Assembly (NCBI RefSeq): GCF_030316765.1
Contig: NZ_JASZYT010000011.1
Location: forward strand, 1-64,000
Direction of reading: 5' to 3'
Length of the DNA: 64,000 nucleotides
Source: Variovorax saccharolyticus
GTDB lineage: Bacteria > Pseudomonadota > Gammaproteobacteria > Burkholderiales > Burkholderiaceae_C
The notes under the pieces are model-generated. The model ran no database searches. It worked only from the letters and a program-made list of their open reading frames with translations, and had not been told where the DNA came from. Of this stretch, positions 17,624-26,574 are shown in pieces. The position numbers and the translations under genes were made by a program. How positions within the stretch are numbered: the stretch's first letter is position 1; each line of letters opens with the position of its first letter.

Positions 17624-18718
17624 ATGACAGCCTTCCAGCCACCGTCCGGCGCCGCCGCCCCCCCTACCGAAGCACCGGCCTGGAGCGATCCGGCGCGCGC
17701 CAGCGCCTTCCAGCAATGGATGGAGCGCATTTCCGAGCGCCACCACCTGCGGCCCGCGAGCGTGCGCATGGCCTCGGCCGATGCCAGCTTCCGGCGCTAT
17801 TTCCGGGTCGATGCGAGCGTCGGCGCGCCGACCCGGATCATCATGGACGCGCCGCCCGCGCAGGAAAACAGCGCGCCCTTCGTGCAGGTCGCCCAACTGA
17901 TGGCCGAAGCCGGCGTGAGCGCGCCGCAGGTGCTCGAATGGGAAGCCGCCGAAGGTTTTCTGCTGCTCGACGACCTGGGCCGGCAGACCATGCTGGATGT
18001 CATCGACCCGGCGAATCCGCAGGCGGCACGGCCCCTCTACGACCAGGCCGTCGACGCCCTGATCCGCTGGCAGCTGTCATCGAAGCCCGGCGTGCTGCCG
18101 CCCTATGACCGGGCGCTGCTGGAGCGCGAACTGGCGCTTTTTCCGGACTGGTACATCGCGCGTCACCGCGGCGTGGCGGTCGAAGGCCGGATCAAGGAGC
18201 GGCTCGAGCGAAGTTTCATGGCCATCGTCGAGAGCAATCTCGCCGCCGCGCCGGTCTACGTTCACCGCGATTTCATGCCGCGAAACCTGATGGTCGGCGA
18301 TGGCGACGCGCTCGGCGTGCTGGACTTCCAGGATGCGGTCTACGGGCCCGTCACCTACGACATCGCGAGCCTCATGCGCGATGCCTTCCTGAGCTGGGAC
18401 GAGGAGTTCGTGCTCGACGTCACGGTGCGCTACTGGCAGCGAGCCCGCAAGGCCGGGCTGCCGGTCGACGACGACTTCGGCGCCTTCTATCGCGCCGTCG
18501 AATGGATGGGCCTGCAGCGCCACCTGAAGGTGGCGGGCATCTTCGCCCGGCTGACCTTGCGCGACGGCAAGCCGAAGTACCTCGCCGACACGCCGCGCTT
18601 CATCGCCTACATCCGGGCCACCGCCAGCCGCTACAGCGAACTGACGCCGCTGCTGCGCGTGGTCGACGAGGTCGAAGGCACGACGGCCCTGAGCGGCTTT
18701 GCCTACGGACGGATGTGA
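17624..18718 (+). CDS. amgK: Anomeric MurNAc/GlcNAc kinase-like phosphotransferase
   Basis: A 364-aa kinase of the aminoglycoside-phosphotransferase fold. The catalytic loop is VHRDFMPRNLM and the Mg-binding segment VLDFQDAVYGPVTYD. In Pseudomonas and relatives AmgK recycles MurNAc to MurNAc-1-phosphate beside lptD, which matches the divergent position here. The usual partner nucleotidyltransferase murU is not the next gene; rsmE follows instead, overlapping by 4 nt. Function by family and synteny. Confidence 0.8.
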   Translation: MTAFQPPSGAAAPPTEAPAWSDPARASAFQQWMERISERHHLRPASVRMASADASFRRYFRVDASVGAPTRIIMDAPPAQENSAPFVQVAQLMAEAGVSAPQVLEWEAAEGFLLLDDLGRQTMLDVIDPANPQAARPLYDQAVDALIRWQLSSKPGVLPPYDRALLERELALFPDWYIARHRGVAVEGRIKERLERSFMAIVESNLAAAPVYVHRDFMPRNLMVGDGDALGVLDFQDAVYGPVTYDIASLMRDAFLSWDEEFVLDVTVRYWQRARKAGLPVDDDFGAFYRAVEWMGLQRHLKVAGIFARLTLRDGKPKYLADTPRFIAYIRATASRYSELTPLLRVVDEVEGTTALSGFAYGRM

Positions 18719-19434
18719 CTGCGCGATTCCATTGCGAGGTGGCGGTCAGCGCCGACAGCGACCTGCTGCTGCCGGCCGGCGCGGCGCGCCATGTCCAGGT
18801 GCTGCGGATGCAGCCCGGCGATGCCCTGACCCTGTTCGACGGCCACGGCGGCGAGTACGCAGCCACCGTCGAGCGCATGGGCCGCAGCGAGGTCGCGGTG
18901 CGGGTCGGTGCCCACGCGGCGGTCGAACGAGAGGCCGGGCGGGCGATCCACCTGGCGGTCGGCATGCCGGCCAACGAACGCATGGATTGGCTGGTCGAGA
19001 AGGCCACCGAACTCGGCGCGGCCAGCGTCCAGCCCCTGATGACCGCCCACGGCGTGCTGCGGCTCAACAGCGAGCGCGCGGACAAGAAGCGGGCCCACTG
19101 GGAGGCGATCGCGATCGCCGCCTGCGAGCAATGCGGACGCAACCGCGTGCCCCGGATCCATCCGGTGCGGACCTTCGGCAGCTGGCTGGAGGGATTTCAG
19201 GAGAAGGCAGAGCGCTTCATCCTGAGCCTGGCGCCTGGCACCCGCGCGCTGGCCGATGCGCGCGCTGCCGCCGACCGCGATGCCTGGGTGCTGAGCGGGC
19301 CCGAGGGCGGCCTCAGCGCCGCCGAGGAGCAGGCCGCGATGGCGCAGGGCTTCGCGCCGCTGACGCTCGGGCCGCGTGTGCTGCGCGCCGAGACCGCTGC
19401 GCTGGCCGCACTGGTCGGGCTGGCCGGGGGCTGA
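18715..19434 (+). CDS. rsmE: 16S rRNA (uracil1498-N3)-methyltransferase
   Basis: A 239-aa SPOUT methyltransferase. The C-terminal knot is seen as VLSGPEGGLSAAEE and LGPRVLRAETA, both diagnostic of RsmE. The start is GTG 18715-18717, overlapping the amgK stop (GTGA), giving MTARFHCEV; the frame upstream is only the other-frame reading of amgK. It methylates U1498 of 16S rRNA. Confidence 0.93.
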   Translation: MTARFHCEVAVSADSDLLLPAGAARHVQVLRMQPGDALTLFDGHGGEYAATVERMGRSEVAVRVGAHAAVEREAGRAIHLAVGMPANERMDWLVEKATELGAASVQPLMTAHGVLRLNSERADKKRAHWEAIAIAACEQCGRNRVPRIHPVRTFGSWLEGFQEKAERFILSLAPGTRALADARAAADRDAWVLSGPEGGLSAAEEQAAMAQGFAPLTLGPRVLRAETAALAALVGLAGG

Positions 19435-19437
19435 ATC

Positions 19438-20793
19438 ATGCGCTCCGGCTTCCCCTCCCGGCGGCGTGCCGCGGCACTGCTGCTGGTCGCGCTGGCCGCC
19501 GGCGACGCGCTGGCGCAGAACGCGGCCGTGGCGCCCACGCCCACCCATGTGCGGCCTGCGGTCGACCAGGCCTATACGCAACTCCTCGCTGCGCCGTCGA
19601 TGCGCAAGCTCCTCGATGCGCTGAAGGCCGATCACGAGCGCTCGATCGACGACCTGCGGCTGCTGACCGAGATCGAGGCGCCGCCGTTCAAGGAGCAAAA
19701 GCGTGCGGAAGCCTTCCTGGCCCGCATGAAGGCGCTCGGGCTGACCGACGCCAGGATCGACGCCGAAGGCAATGTGATCGGACTGCGCAAGGGCAGCGGC
19801 AATGGCCCCAGGCTGCTGGTCTCGGCCCATCTGGACACCGTCTTTCCGGCCGGCACCGATGTCCGCGTGAAGGAGCGCGACGGCCGGCTCCACGCGCCCG
19901 GCATCTCGGACGACACACGCAGCCTGTCGGTGCTGCTGTCCTGGCTCAAGGTGCTCAACGACCAGCAGGTGCAAACCGTCGGCGACCTGATGTTCGTCGC
20001 CAACGTGGGCGAGGAGGAACTCGGCAACCTGCGCGGCATGAAGGCGATCTTCCGCGACCAGCTCGATATCGACGGCATGGTCGGGCTGGAGCCGGCGGCC
20101 GACGGCACGGTGCTGGTGCTCGGCACCGCCAGCCATCGCTACGAGGTGAACTTCAAGGCGCCCGGCGGCCACAGCTTCGGCGCTTTCGGCCAGGTGCCGA
20201 GCGCGGTCCATGGCATGGGCCGGGCGATCGCCCGCATCGCCGACATCGAGACGCCGACCTTTCCGCGGACCACCTTCACCGTCGGGACCGTGGGTGGCGG
20301 CACCTCGGTCAACACCATCGCACCGGACGCGCGCATGACGATCGACATCCGCTCCGACGAGATGGGTCCGCTGCTCGAGACCGAGAAGAAGGTGCTGGCC
20401 GCGATCGACGAAGCCGTGGCGGCCGAGAACAAGCGCTGGAACACCACGACACTCAGCGCCTCCGCGAAGCTGATCGGCGACCGGCCCGGCGGACGCACGC
20501 CCGCCGACTCGGTGATCGTCGAGGCGGCGGTGCGCTCGAACGCCGCCTTCGGCCACAGGACCCTGCTGGCCGGCGCCAGCACCGATGCCAACGTGCCGAT
20601 GTCGCTGGGCATTCCGGCGATCATCATCGGCAGCGGCGGCAAGACCGGCGGCTTTCACGCGCTGTCCGAATGGATCGACGTGACAGACGCTTGGCAAGGC
20701 GCGCAGAATGCCCTGGTGACCGTGCTCGGGCTGGTCGGCGTGCAGGGCGTGAGCGAACCCCTGCTGGCCAGGCGGCCGCCGCGCACGCGATAG
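19438..20793 (+). CDS. Exported M20-family metallopeptidase
   Basis: A 451-aa protein with a signal peptide (about 1-26, ending DALAQ). Zinc-ligand motifs occur in M20 order: SAHLDT (His/Asp), HAPGISDD (Asp), NVGEEELG (Glu-Glu) and a C-terminal GFHALSE (His). The dimerisation domain lies between about 215 and 330. It is probably a periplasmic aminoacylase or dipeptidase; the substrate is unknown. It follows rsmE by 3 bp and is probably in the amgK-rsmE transcription unit. Confidence 0.8.
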   Translation: MRSGFPSRRRAAALLLVALAAGDALAQNAAVAPTPTHVRPAVDQAYTQLLAAPSMRKLLDALKADHERSIDDLRLLTEIEAPPFKEQKRAEAFLARMKALGLTDARIDAEGNVIGLRKGSGNGPRLLVSAHLDTVFPAGTDVRVKERDGRLHAPGISDDTRSLSVLLSWLKVLNDQQVQTVGDLMFVANVGEEELGNLRGMKAIFRDQLDIDGMVGLEPAADGTVLVLGTASHRYEVNFKAPGGHSFGAFGQVPSAVHGMGRAIARIADIETPTFPRTTFTVGTVGGGTSVNTIAPDARMTIDIRSDEMGPLLETEKKVLAAIDEAVAAENKRWNTTTLSASAKLIGDRPGGRTPADSVIVEAAVRSNAAFGHRTLLAGASTDANVPMSLGIPAIIIGSGGKTGGFHALSEWIDVTDAWQGAQNALVTVLGLVGVQGVSEPLLARRPPRTR

Positions 20794-20830
20794 CCCTTCC
20801 TCCCACCCTCACTCATGTCAGGAGCCCATC

Positions 20831-21316
20831 ATGGGATTGCTCGATTCGGTACTCGGTCAGGTGCTCGGCGGCGCGCAGCAGCAGCCTCAAGGCGGCGGCG
20901 GGCTTGGTGATCTCGGTGCGCTGCTTGGCGGCGCGGGCGGCTCGTCGGGCGATCTCGGCGGCCTCGCGGGCGCGCTCGGCGGCCTGCTCGCCAACAACGG
21001 CGAAGTCGGCGGCCTCGGCGGCCTGGTTTCCAAGTTCGATCAGGCCGGCATGGGTGATGTGATCGGCTCCTGGATCGGCAAGGGCGAGAACGCGCCGATC
21101 TCCGGCGGGCAGCTGCAGCAGGTGCTCGGGAGCGACGCGATCTCGGGCATCGCGCAGAAGCTCGGCATCAACGTCTCGACCCTGCTGCCGATGCTCGCCG
21201 CGCTGCTGCCGACGCTGATCGACCAGCTCACGCCCAAGGGCCAGGCGCCGGCCGAGGGACTGGGCACGCAGGACGACCTGCTGTCGTCCCTGAGCGGCCT
21301 GTTGCAGAAGCGCTGA
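20831..21316 (+). CDS. DUF937 / YidB-family protein
   Basis: A 161-aa protein. The first 75 residues are Gly/Leu-rich with repeating GG-L-G-L patterns (LGDLGALLGGAGG). The C-terminal half (FDQAGMGDVIGSWIGKGENAPISGGQL...) is the conserved YidB/DUF937 domain with ISGGQLQQVLG. No signal peptide is seen. The function is unknown. A terminator follows at 21346. Confidence 0.75.
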   Translation: MGLLDSVLGQVLGGAQQQPQGGGGLGDLGALLGGAGGSSGDLGGLAGALGGLLANNGEVGGLGGLVSKFDQAGMGDVIGSWIGKGENAPISGGQLQQVLGSDAISGIAQKLGINVSTLLPMLAALLPTLIDQLTPKGQAPAEGLGTQDDLLSSLSGLLQKR

Positions 21317-21345
21317 CGAAGCTTCGGTTCGTCCGCCGCACCCGG

Positions 21346-21370
21346 AGGCGCCCGCAAGGCGCCTTTTCTT
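21346..21370 (+). terminator. Intrinsic terminator after the DUF937 gene
   Basis: AGGCGCC (21346-21352), loop CGCAA, GGCGCCT (21358-21364), then TTTCTT: a compact GC-rich stem with a T-tract, 30 bp after the stop. Confidence 0.7.
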
Positions 21371-21428
21371 CTGCCGATCTTCTTTGCCGCCGTGATAGAA
21401 CGGGCGGTCCAACGCATCCTCGGGCCCC

Positions 21429-22619
21429 ATGAACCGCAACCTCTGGCTGCTCGCCATCTGCCAAGGCCTGTTCCTCACGAACAACGTCACCTTCATCGCC
21501 ATCAATGGCCTGGTCGGGCTCTCGCTGGCGCCGCGCGGCTGGATGGCGACCCTGCCCGTGATGGGCTATGTGGTCGGCGGCGCACTGGCCACCGGCCTGG
21601 TGGCGCGCACGCGGCAGCGCTTCGGGCGCCGGCGCTCGTTCCAGATCGGGATCGCGGTGGCGCTCGGGTCGGCGCTGCTGTGCGCGCAGGCGGCGCTCTG
21701 GCAGAACTTCTGGCTGCTGTGCCTGGCCACCGTCGTGGCTGGCTATTACAACGCCAATGCGGGGCTCTACCGCTTCGCCGCGGCCGAGCTCACCGGTCCC
21801 GACTGGCGCGAGAAGGCGGTTTCGCTGGTGATGGCGGGAGGCCTGATCGGCGCCGTCGCGGGCCCGAACCTCGCCGCGGTCACGCGCAACTGGTTTGCCG
21901 TCCCTTTCGCCGGTGCCTACGTGGCGCTGGCCGCGGTGGCGCTGCTGTCGATGGCGGTCATGAGCTTCATCGACTTCCCGCCACCGCCGCCGCGCGGCGC
22001 CGGCCGCGGCGGGCGCCCGCTGGCCGAGATCGCGCGCCAGCCGGTGTTCATCGTCGCCGCGATCTCGGGCGCGCTGGGCTTCGGCGTCATGAACCTGCTG
22101 ATGGCGGCCACGCCGATCGCGATGCAGGTCTGCAGCCTGCCTTTTAGCGACATTGCGCTGGTGCTCGAATGGCACGTGATCGGCATGTTCGCGCCGGGCT
22201 TCTTCACCGGCCACCTGATCCGCCGGATCGGCGTGCTGCCCGTGATGGGCCTGGGGCTGGTGCTCAACCTGGGCTGCATCGCGGTCGCCTTGTCGGGCGT
22301 CGACCTGCACCAGTTCCTGCTGGCGCTCTTCATGCTCGGTGTCGGCTGGAACTTCCTCTTCACGGGCAGCACGACGCTTTCGCTCGCGGCCTACACGCCC
22401 GAAGAGCGCGACCGCGCGCAAGGGGCGCTCAATTTCTGCGTCTTCGCGACCTTGGCGTTCACTTCTTTCGCATCGGGCGTGCTGGTCACGACACAGGGCT
22501 GGCGGCTGCTCAACCTCGGCTCGCTGGTGCCGGTGCTGCTGACGGGCGCCGCGCTGTTCTGGCTCGCACGCCGCCGGCGGGCCGCGGCGGCAGCGGTCCA
22601 GGGCGTGAAGACGACCTAG
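21429..22619 (+). CDS. MFS transporter
   Basis: A 396-aa inner-membrane protein with about 12 hydrophobic segments and the MFS loop motif RTRQRFGRRRSF after the second helix. It belongs to the group of drug or metabolite efflux-like carriers; the substrate is unknown. Its stop overlaps the end of the convergent hydrolase gene (22616). Confidence 0.8.
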   Translation: MNRNLWLLAICQGLFLTNNVTFIAINGLVGLSLAPRGWMATLPVMGYVVGGALATGLVARTRQRFGRRRSFQIGIAVALGSALLCAQAALWQNFWLLCLATVVAGYYNANAGLYRFAAAELTGPDWREKAVSLVMAGGLIGAVAGPNLAAVTRNWFAVPFAGAYVALAAVALLSMAVMSFIDFPPPPPRGAGRGGRPLAEIARQPVFIVAAISGALGFGVMNLLMAATPIAMQVCSLPFSDIALVLEWHVIGMFAPGFFTGHLIRRIGVLPVMGLGLVLNLGCIAVALSGVDLHQFLLALFMLGVGWNFLFTGSTTLSLAAYTPEERDRAQGALNFCVFATLAFTSFASGVLVTTQGWRLLNLGSLVPVLLTGAALFWLARRRRAAAAAVQGVKTT

Positions 22620-23437
22620 GCGAAACGGGCGTCGAGCCAGTCGCGCAAGGTCTGGAACACCGGCCCGGCCTCGCGCTCGTTGAAGATCTCGTGATAGAGC
22701 GCGGGAAAGCAGCGGGCCGTGACCACCGCGGGCGGCGCCGCAGCGGCAAAAGCCTTGCTCCCGGCCGGTTTCACGAGGCGATCGTCACCGGCATAGATCA
22801 GCAGCGTGGGCACCTGCCAGGCCGGTGCCGCCGCCTGCACCTCGGCGCCCTCGTCGGCCAGGAAGCGCGCCAGGCGGGCACCGATGCGGTCGTGGCACAG
22901 CGGATCGGCCCGGTAGGCCTGCGCCACGCCGGGCTCGTGCGACAGGAAGTCGGCGTCCAGCCCGTTGCCCACGCGCAGGCCGGGCGCCAGGCGCGACAGC
23001 GTGGCGACCAGCAGCTTCTGGAAGGCACTGAGCCCGGCGTCGAGCGCCGGTGAGGACAGCACCAGGGCATCGACCGCGCGCACGCCGCGTGCCACGGCGC
23101 TCGCCGCCACCAGGCCGCCCAGGCTGTGGCCCAGCAGCACCAGCGGCAGGCCGGGGAAGGCCCGGCGCGTGTCGTCGATCACCAGGGCCAGATCGTCGAG
23201 CAGGCGGCCCGTGCTCGGCAAGCCTCCGCGCGCACCGCTCGAGGCGCCGTGGCCATGGTGGTCGGCGGCCCGCACGGCGAAACCCCAGCCGTTGAGCTCG
23301 GCGGCGACCCGGTCGTAGCGCCCGGCGTGCTCGCCCAGGCCGTGCACGACGAGGACGATGGCCCTCGGCGTGCCACTGGCGAGCGGCCAGTCGCGCAGTG
23401 CCAGCGTTTCGCCGTCGGCCGTTCGAAGCGTCGTCAA
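22616..23437 (-). CDS. Monoacylglycerol-lipase-like alpha/beta hydrolase
   Basis: A 273-aa hydrolase of the serine aminopeptidase S33 group. The oxyanion region VVHGLGEHAGRY is followed by ADHHGHGASSG, the nucleophile elbow GHSLGG, an Asp in YAGDDRLV and a late His (ALYHEIFNE). The start is taken as TTG 23435-23437, which overlaps the upstream M20 stop (TTGA); no ATG lies near the family N-terminus. It is probably a lysophospholipase or monoacylglycerol lipase. Confidence 0.78.
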   Translation of the reverse strand: MTTLRTADGETLALRDWPLASGTPRAIVLVVHGLGEHAGRYDRVAAELNGWGFAVRAADHHGHGASSGARGGLPSTGRLLDDLALVIDDTRRAFPGLPLVLLGHSLGGLVAASAVARGVRAVDALVLSSPALDAGLSAFQKLLVATLSRLAPGLRVGNGLDADFLSHEPGVAQAYRADPLCHDRIGARLARFLADEGAEVQAAAPAWQVPTLLIYAGDDRLVKPAGSKAFAAAAPPAVVTARCFPALYHEIFNEREAGPVFQTLRDWLDARFA

Positions 23438-24930
23438 GCTGAGGCTGCCGCGCGCCCTGGCGGCAGCGCGGCGATCACCTCGGCCACCGCGGCGGTCAGC
23501 TTCTTGGCGTAGGGCACGTGCAGGAACTCGTTCGGGCCGTGGGCGTTGCTCTTCGGGCCCAGCACGCCGCAGACCATCATCTGCGCCTTCGGGAAGCCCT
23601 GGCTCAGCATGTTCATGAGCGGGATCGTGCCGCCCTGGCCGATGTAGCCGCAATCGGCGCCGAAATGGGCCTGCGACGCGGCGTTGAGCGCGCGCTCGAA
23701 CCAGGAGGCGGTTTCGGGTGCGTTCCAGCCGGTGGCGCCGCCGCCGCTGTCGAAAGTGACCTTGGCCTGGTAGGGCGCGTTGTCCTCGAGCAGCTGCTTG
23801 AGCTGCTGCACCGCCTGGTCGGCATCGACCAGCGGCGGCAGCCGCAGCGAGAGCTTGAAGGCGGTGTACGGACGCAGCACATTGCCGGCGTCCTTCAGGG
23901 CCGGGAAGCCCTCGGCGCCGGTGACCGACAAGGTCGGCTTCCAGGTGCGGTTGAGCAGGGCTTCCAGCGGGTCGGTGGTGGTCGGCAGCGCGAAGGTGGT
24001 CGAACCGCCGCAGTCGTAATGGGCCCACGGAAAGCGCTTGTAGACCTCCTCGCCGAGGATCGCGGCGGTGGCGCGGGCCTGGGCCAGCCGTTCGGCCGGC
24101 ACTTCGCAGTGGAAGCTCTCGGGCAGCAGGCGGCCGGTCTTGCTGTCCTCGAGCCGGTCGAGCACCTGCCGCATGATGCGAAAGCTCGACGGCACCAGGC
24201 CGGAGGCATCGCCCGAATGGATGCCCTCGGTCAGGATCTCGACCTTGAGCGTGCCGCTGGCCATGCCGCGCAGCGAGGTCGTGAGCCACAGCTGGTCGTA
24301 GTTGCCAGCGCCCGAATCGAGGCAGATGACGAGCGAGACATCGCCCAGCCTCGGCCGCAGCGCATCCACATAGGGCAGCAGGTCGTAGGAGCCCGATTCC
24401 TCGCAGGTTTCGATCAGGCCGACGATCCGCGGATGGGCCACGCCCTGTGCCTTGAGCGCCTGCAGCGCGGCGACGCTGGCATACACCGCGTAGCCGTCGT
24501 CGGCGCCGCCGCGCCCATAGAGCAGACCGTTCTCGTACTTCGGCGTCCAGGGGCCGAGGTCGTTGCGCCATCCGGTGAATTCGGGCTGCTTGTCGAGGTG
24601 GCCGTACATCAGCACGGTCTCGGTCATGGCGGTGCCGGTGGCGGGCACTTCGAAGAACAGCACCGGCGTGCGGCCTTCGAGGCGCACGATCTCGAGCTTG
24701 AGGCCCTCGACCTTCTGGGCCTCGACCCAGCTGGCGGCATTGCGCAGCACGGTTTCGAGGTGGCCGTTCTGCGACCAGTCCTTGTCGAATCCCGGCGACT
24801 TGGCGGGGATCGCGATGTAGTCGGTGAGCTGCCTGACGATGTCGTGGTCCCACTGGGCGGAGACGTCGGACAGTGCGCGGCCGGCGTCGAGCAGGCCGGC
24901 GGGCATTTCACGGTGGAGGGGGGCGTTCAT
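23434..24930 (-). CDS. M20-family dipeptidase
   Basis: A 498-aa cytoplasmic metallopeptidase of the CNDP/DapE-like M20 family. The zinc-site motifs are MYGHLDKQPE, YGRGGADDGYA, ETCEESGS, ICLDSGAG and a C-terminal HGPNEF. A lid/dimerisation domain lies between about 215 and 390. It starts at ATG 24928-24930. It is coupled to the downstream lipase-like gene by TTGA overlap. Specificity (dipeptides or modified peptides) is not deducible. Confidence 0.83.
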   Translation of the reverse strand: MNAPLHREMPAGLLDAGRALSDVSAQWDHDIVRQLTDYIAIPAKSPGFDKDWSQNGHLETVLRNAASWVEAQKVEGLKLEIVRLEGRTPVLFFEVPATGTAMTETVLMYGHLDKQPEFTGWRNDLGPWTPKYENGLLYGRGGADDGYAVYASVAALQALKAQGVAHPRIVGLIETCEESGSYDLLPYVDALRPRLGDVSLVICLDSGAGNYDQLWLTTSLRGMASGTLKVEILTEGIHSGDASGLVPSSFRIMRQVLDRLEDSKTGRLLPESFHCEVPAERLAQARATAAILGEEVYKRFPWAHYDCGGSTTFALPTTTDPLEALLNRTWKPTLSVTGAEGFPALKDAGNVLRPYTAFKLSLRLPPLVDADQAVQQLKQLLEDNAPYQAKVTFDSGGGATGWNAPETASWFERALNAASQAHFGADCGYIGQGGTIPLMNMLSQGFPKAQMMVCGVLGPKSNAHGPNEFLHVPYAKKLTAAVAEVIAALPPGRAAASA

Positions 24931-25056
24931 GTGGGAGTCTCCGCGGAGTGGGGAAACGATGTTAGTGCCTACCGAAGCTTCCTGCGCGCAACGCTGTCAT
25001 CCGGCCCTTGGATGCGATAAAAAGGCGGGCCCCGCCACACCCACCGAAGGCAAGCC

Positions 25057-25890
25057 ATGACAGCGCGCAAGCCAGCAGAAGCCGCTTCGACCCCTCCGCG
25101 CATCCGCGTCGGGGTGGGGGGCTGGACCTACGAGCCCTGGCGCGACAACTTCTATCCCGCCAAGCTCCCGCATGCCCAGGAGCTGAGCTATGCGAGCCGG
25201 CAGCTCACGGCCATCGAGGTCAACGGCACCTACTACAGCACCATGAAGCCGGTCAGCTTCAAGAAGTGGCACGACGAGACGCCCGAGGGTTTCATGTTCT
25301 CGCTCAAGGCCTCGCGCTTCGCGACCAACCGCAAGCTGCTGGCGACCGCGGGCGAATCGATTGCGCGCTTCATCGACAGCGGGATCGAGGAACTGGGTGC
25401 GAAGCTGGGGCCGATCGTGTGGCAGATGATGCCGACGAAGGCCTTCGACCCGGAGGACTTCGCGGCCTTCCTCGCGCTGCTGCCCGGGAAGGCGGGCAGC
25501 CGGGCCCTGCGCCACGTGATGGATGTGCGGCACGAGAGCTTCAAGTCGCCGGAATACCTCGCGCTGGCGCGCAAGCACAAGGTGGCGACCGTGTTCACCG
25601 ACTCCGGAAAATTCCCGTCCTTCGCCGACCTGACCGGCGACTTCGCCTACGCGCGCCTCATGAACAGCGAGGCCACCATCGAGACCGGCTACGCCCCGAA
25701 GGCGCTCGACGCCTGGGCCGAGCACGCGCGCAGCTGGGCCGAGGGCAAGACGCCTGCCGCGCTGCCGCATGTCGGGGAGGCTTCGTCATCGAAGGCCGGC
25801 AAGGAGCGCGACGTCTTCGTCTTCTTCATCAACGGCGCAAAAGAAAAGGCACCCGCGGCTGCGGGTGCCTTGATCGAACGCCTCTCGTGA
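25057..25890 (+). CDS. DUF72 (YecE-like) protein
   Basis: A 277-aa protein with a TIM-barrel-like DUF72 domain: GVGGWTYEPWRDNFYP, AIEVNGTYYS, and the MDVRHESF and TVFTDSGKFP strands. The family is widespread and of unknown activity. The last 20 codons contain an 11-bp hairpin that reads as a terminator for the convergent bactofilin gene. Confidence 0.85.
   Translation: MTARKPAEAASTPPRIRVGVGGWTYEPWRDNFYPAKLPHAQELSYASRQLTAIEVNGTYYSTMKPVSFKKWHDETPEGFMFSLKASRFATNRKLLATAGESIARFIDSGIEELGAKLGPIVWQMMPTKAFDPEDFAAFLALLPGKAGSRALRHVMDVRHESFKSPEYLALARKHKVATVFTDSGKFPSFADLTGDFAYARLMNSEATIETGYAPKALDAWAEHARSWAEGKTPAALPHVGEASSSKAGKERDVFVFFINGAKEKAPAAAGALIERLS
25840..25871 (-). terminator. Terminator for the bactofilin gene, inside the DUF72 coding end
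   Basis: On the minus strand AAGGCACCCGC, loop AGCC, GCGGGTGCCTT is followed by TTCTTTT, 45 nt past the bactofilin stop. The arms are 25846-25856 and 25861-25871. It lies within the last codons of the DUF72 gene. Confidence 0.7.
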
Positions 25891-25915
25891 GGCCTTGCGG
25901 GACTGATCAGATGGA

Positions 25916-26458
25916 TCAGGCGGCCGCTTGCAGCGTGGCGCTGGCCGGCTTGGCAGCGCTGCCCGACGATGCCGACGTACCGAAGCTGATCTCGCCCGAC
26001 AGCTGGCCGCCTTCTTCGACGACGATCTTGCCGTAGCGGATCTTGCCCGTGACCTTGCCGGTCGAATGGATCACGAGCTTTTCGCGCACCGTGAGGTTGC
26101 CATCGAACAGGCCGCGGATCTCGGCGATGTCGATCTCGGCCGAGCCCTTGAAAGCGCCTTGTTCGGCGATCTGCATGACGCGCGAATCCATCGTGGCTTC
26201 GACCAGGCCCTCGACCACCAGCGTGTCGCAGTCCGTGATCTCGACGCCCTTGAGCTTGATGTTCGGGCCGACGGTGAGCTTGCTGCCACCTTCCTTGGCG
26301 ACGCTCGCCGCAGCGTTCGCGGCCTGCGTCGTGAGGGTCGACGGGCTGACGGGCGTACCCGAAAGATTGGTGCTCGAACCCATCAGCGGCGCGGGACGGG
26401 AGGTGAGATTTTCGGCTTCGCGATCACGTTTGCCGAAGAAGGGGGACTGTGTGGCCAA
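25916..26458 (-). CDS. Bactofilin (polymer-forming cytoskeletal protein)
   Basis: A 180-aa protein with a central beta-helix bactofilin domain (about 60-160; LTVGPNIKLKGVEITDCDTLVVEG, GSAEIDIAEIRGLFDGNLTV, GKVTGKIRYGKIVVEEGGQLSGEI) and unstructured ends. A TTG start at 26456-26458 is chosen because GAGGAG lies 7 nt upstream and the product begins MATQSPFFG; the longer frame to 26494 lacks a ribosome-binding site. It probably forms membrane-associated filaments. It is single, without a neighbouring M23 peptidase. Confidence 0.85.
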   Translation of the reverse strand: MATQSPFFGKRDREAENLTSRPAPLMGSSTNLSGTPVSPSTLTTQAANAAASVAKEGGSKLTVGPNIKLKGVEITDCDTLVVEGLVEATMDSRVMQIAEQGAFKGSAEIDIAEIRGLFDGNLTVREKLVIHSTGKVTGKIRYGKIVVEEGGQLSGEISFGTSASSGSAAKPASATLQAAA

Positions 26459-26574
26459 TGGGTAGCTCCTCAAAAGGTCTATCGTAAGAAGCACATTTCG
26501 CCTCGCGGCACTTCATTGCGCAAGAGGCGTAACTGAATAAATCGTGGGTTGACACGATTTGCTTACTTTCTCGC

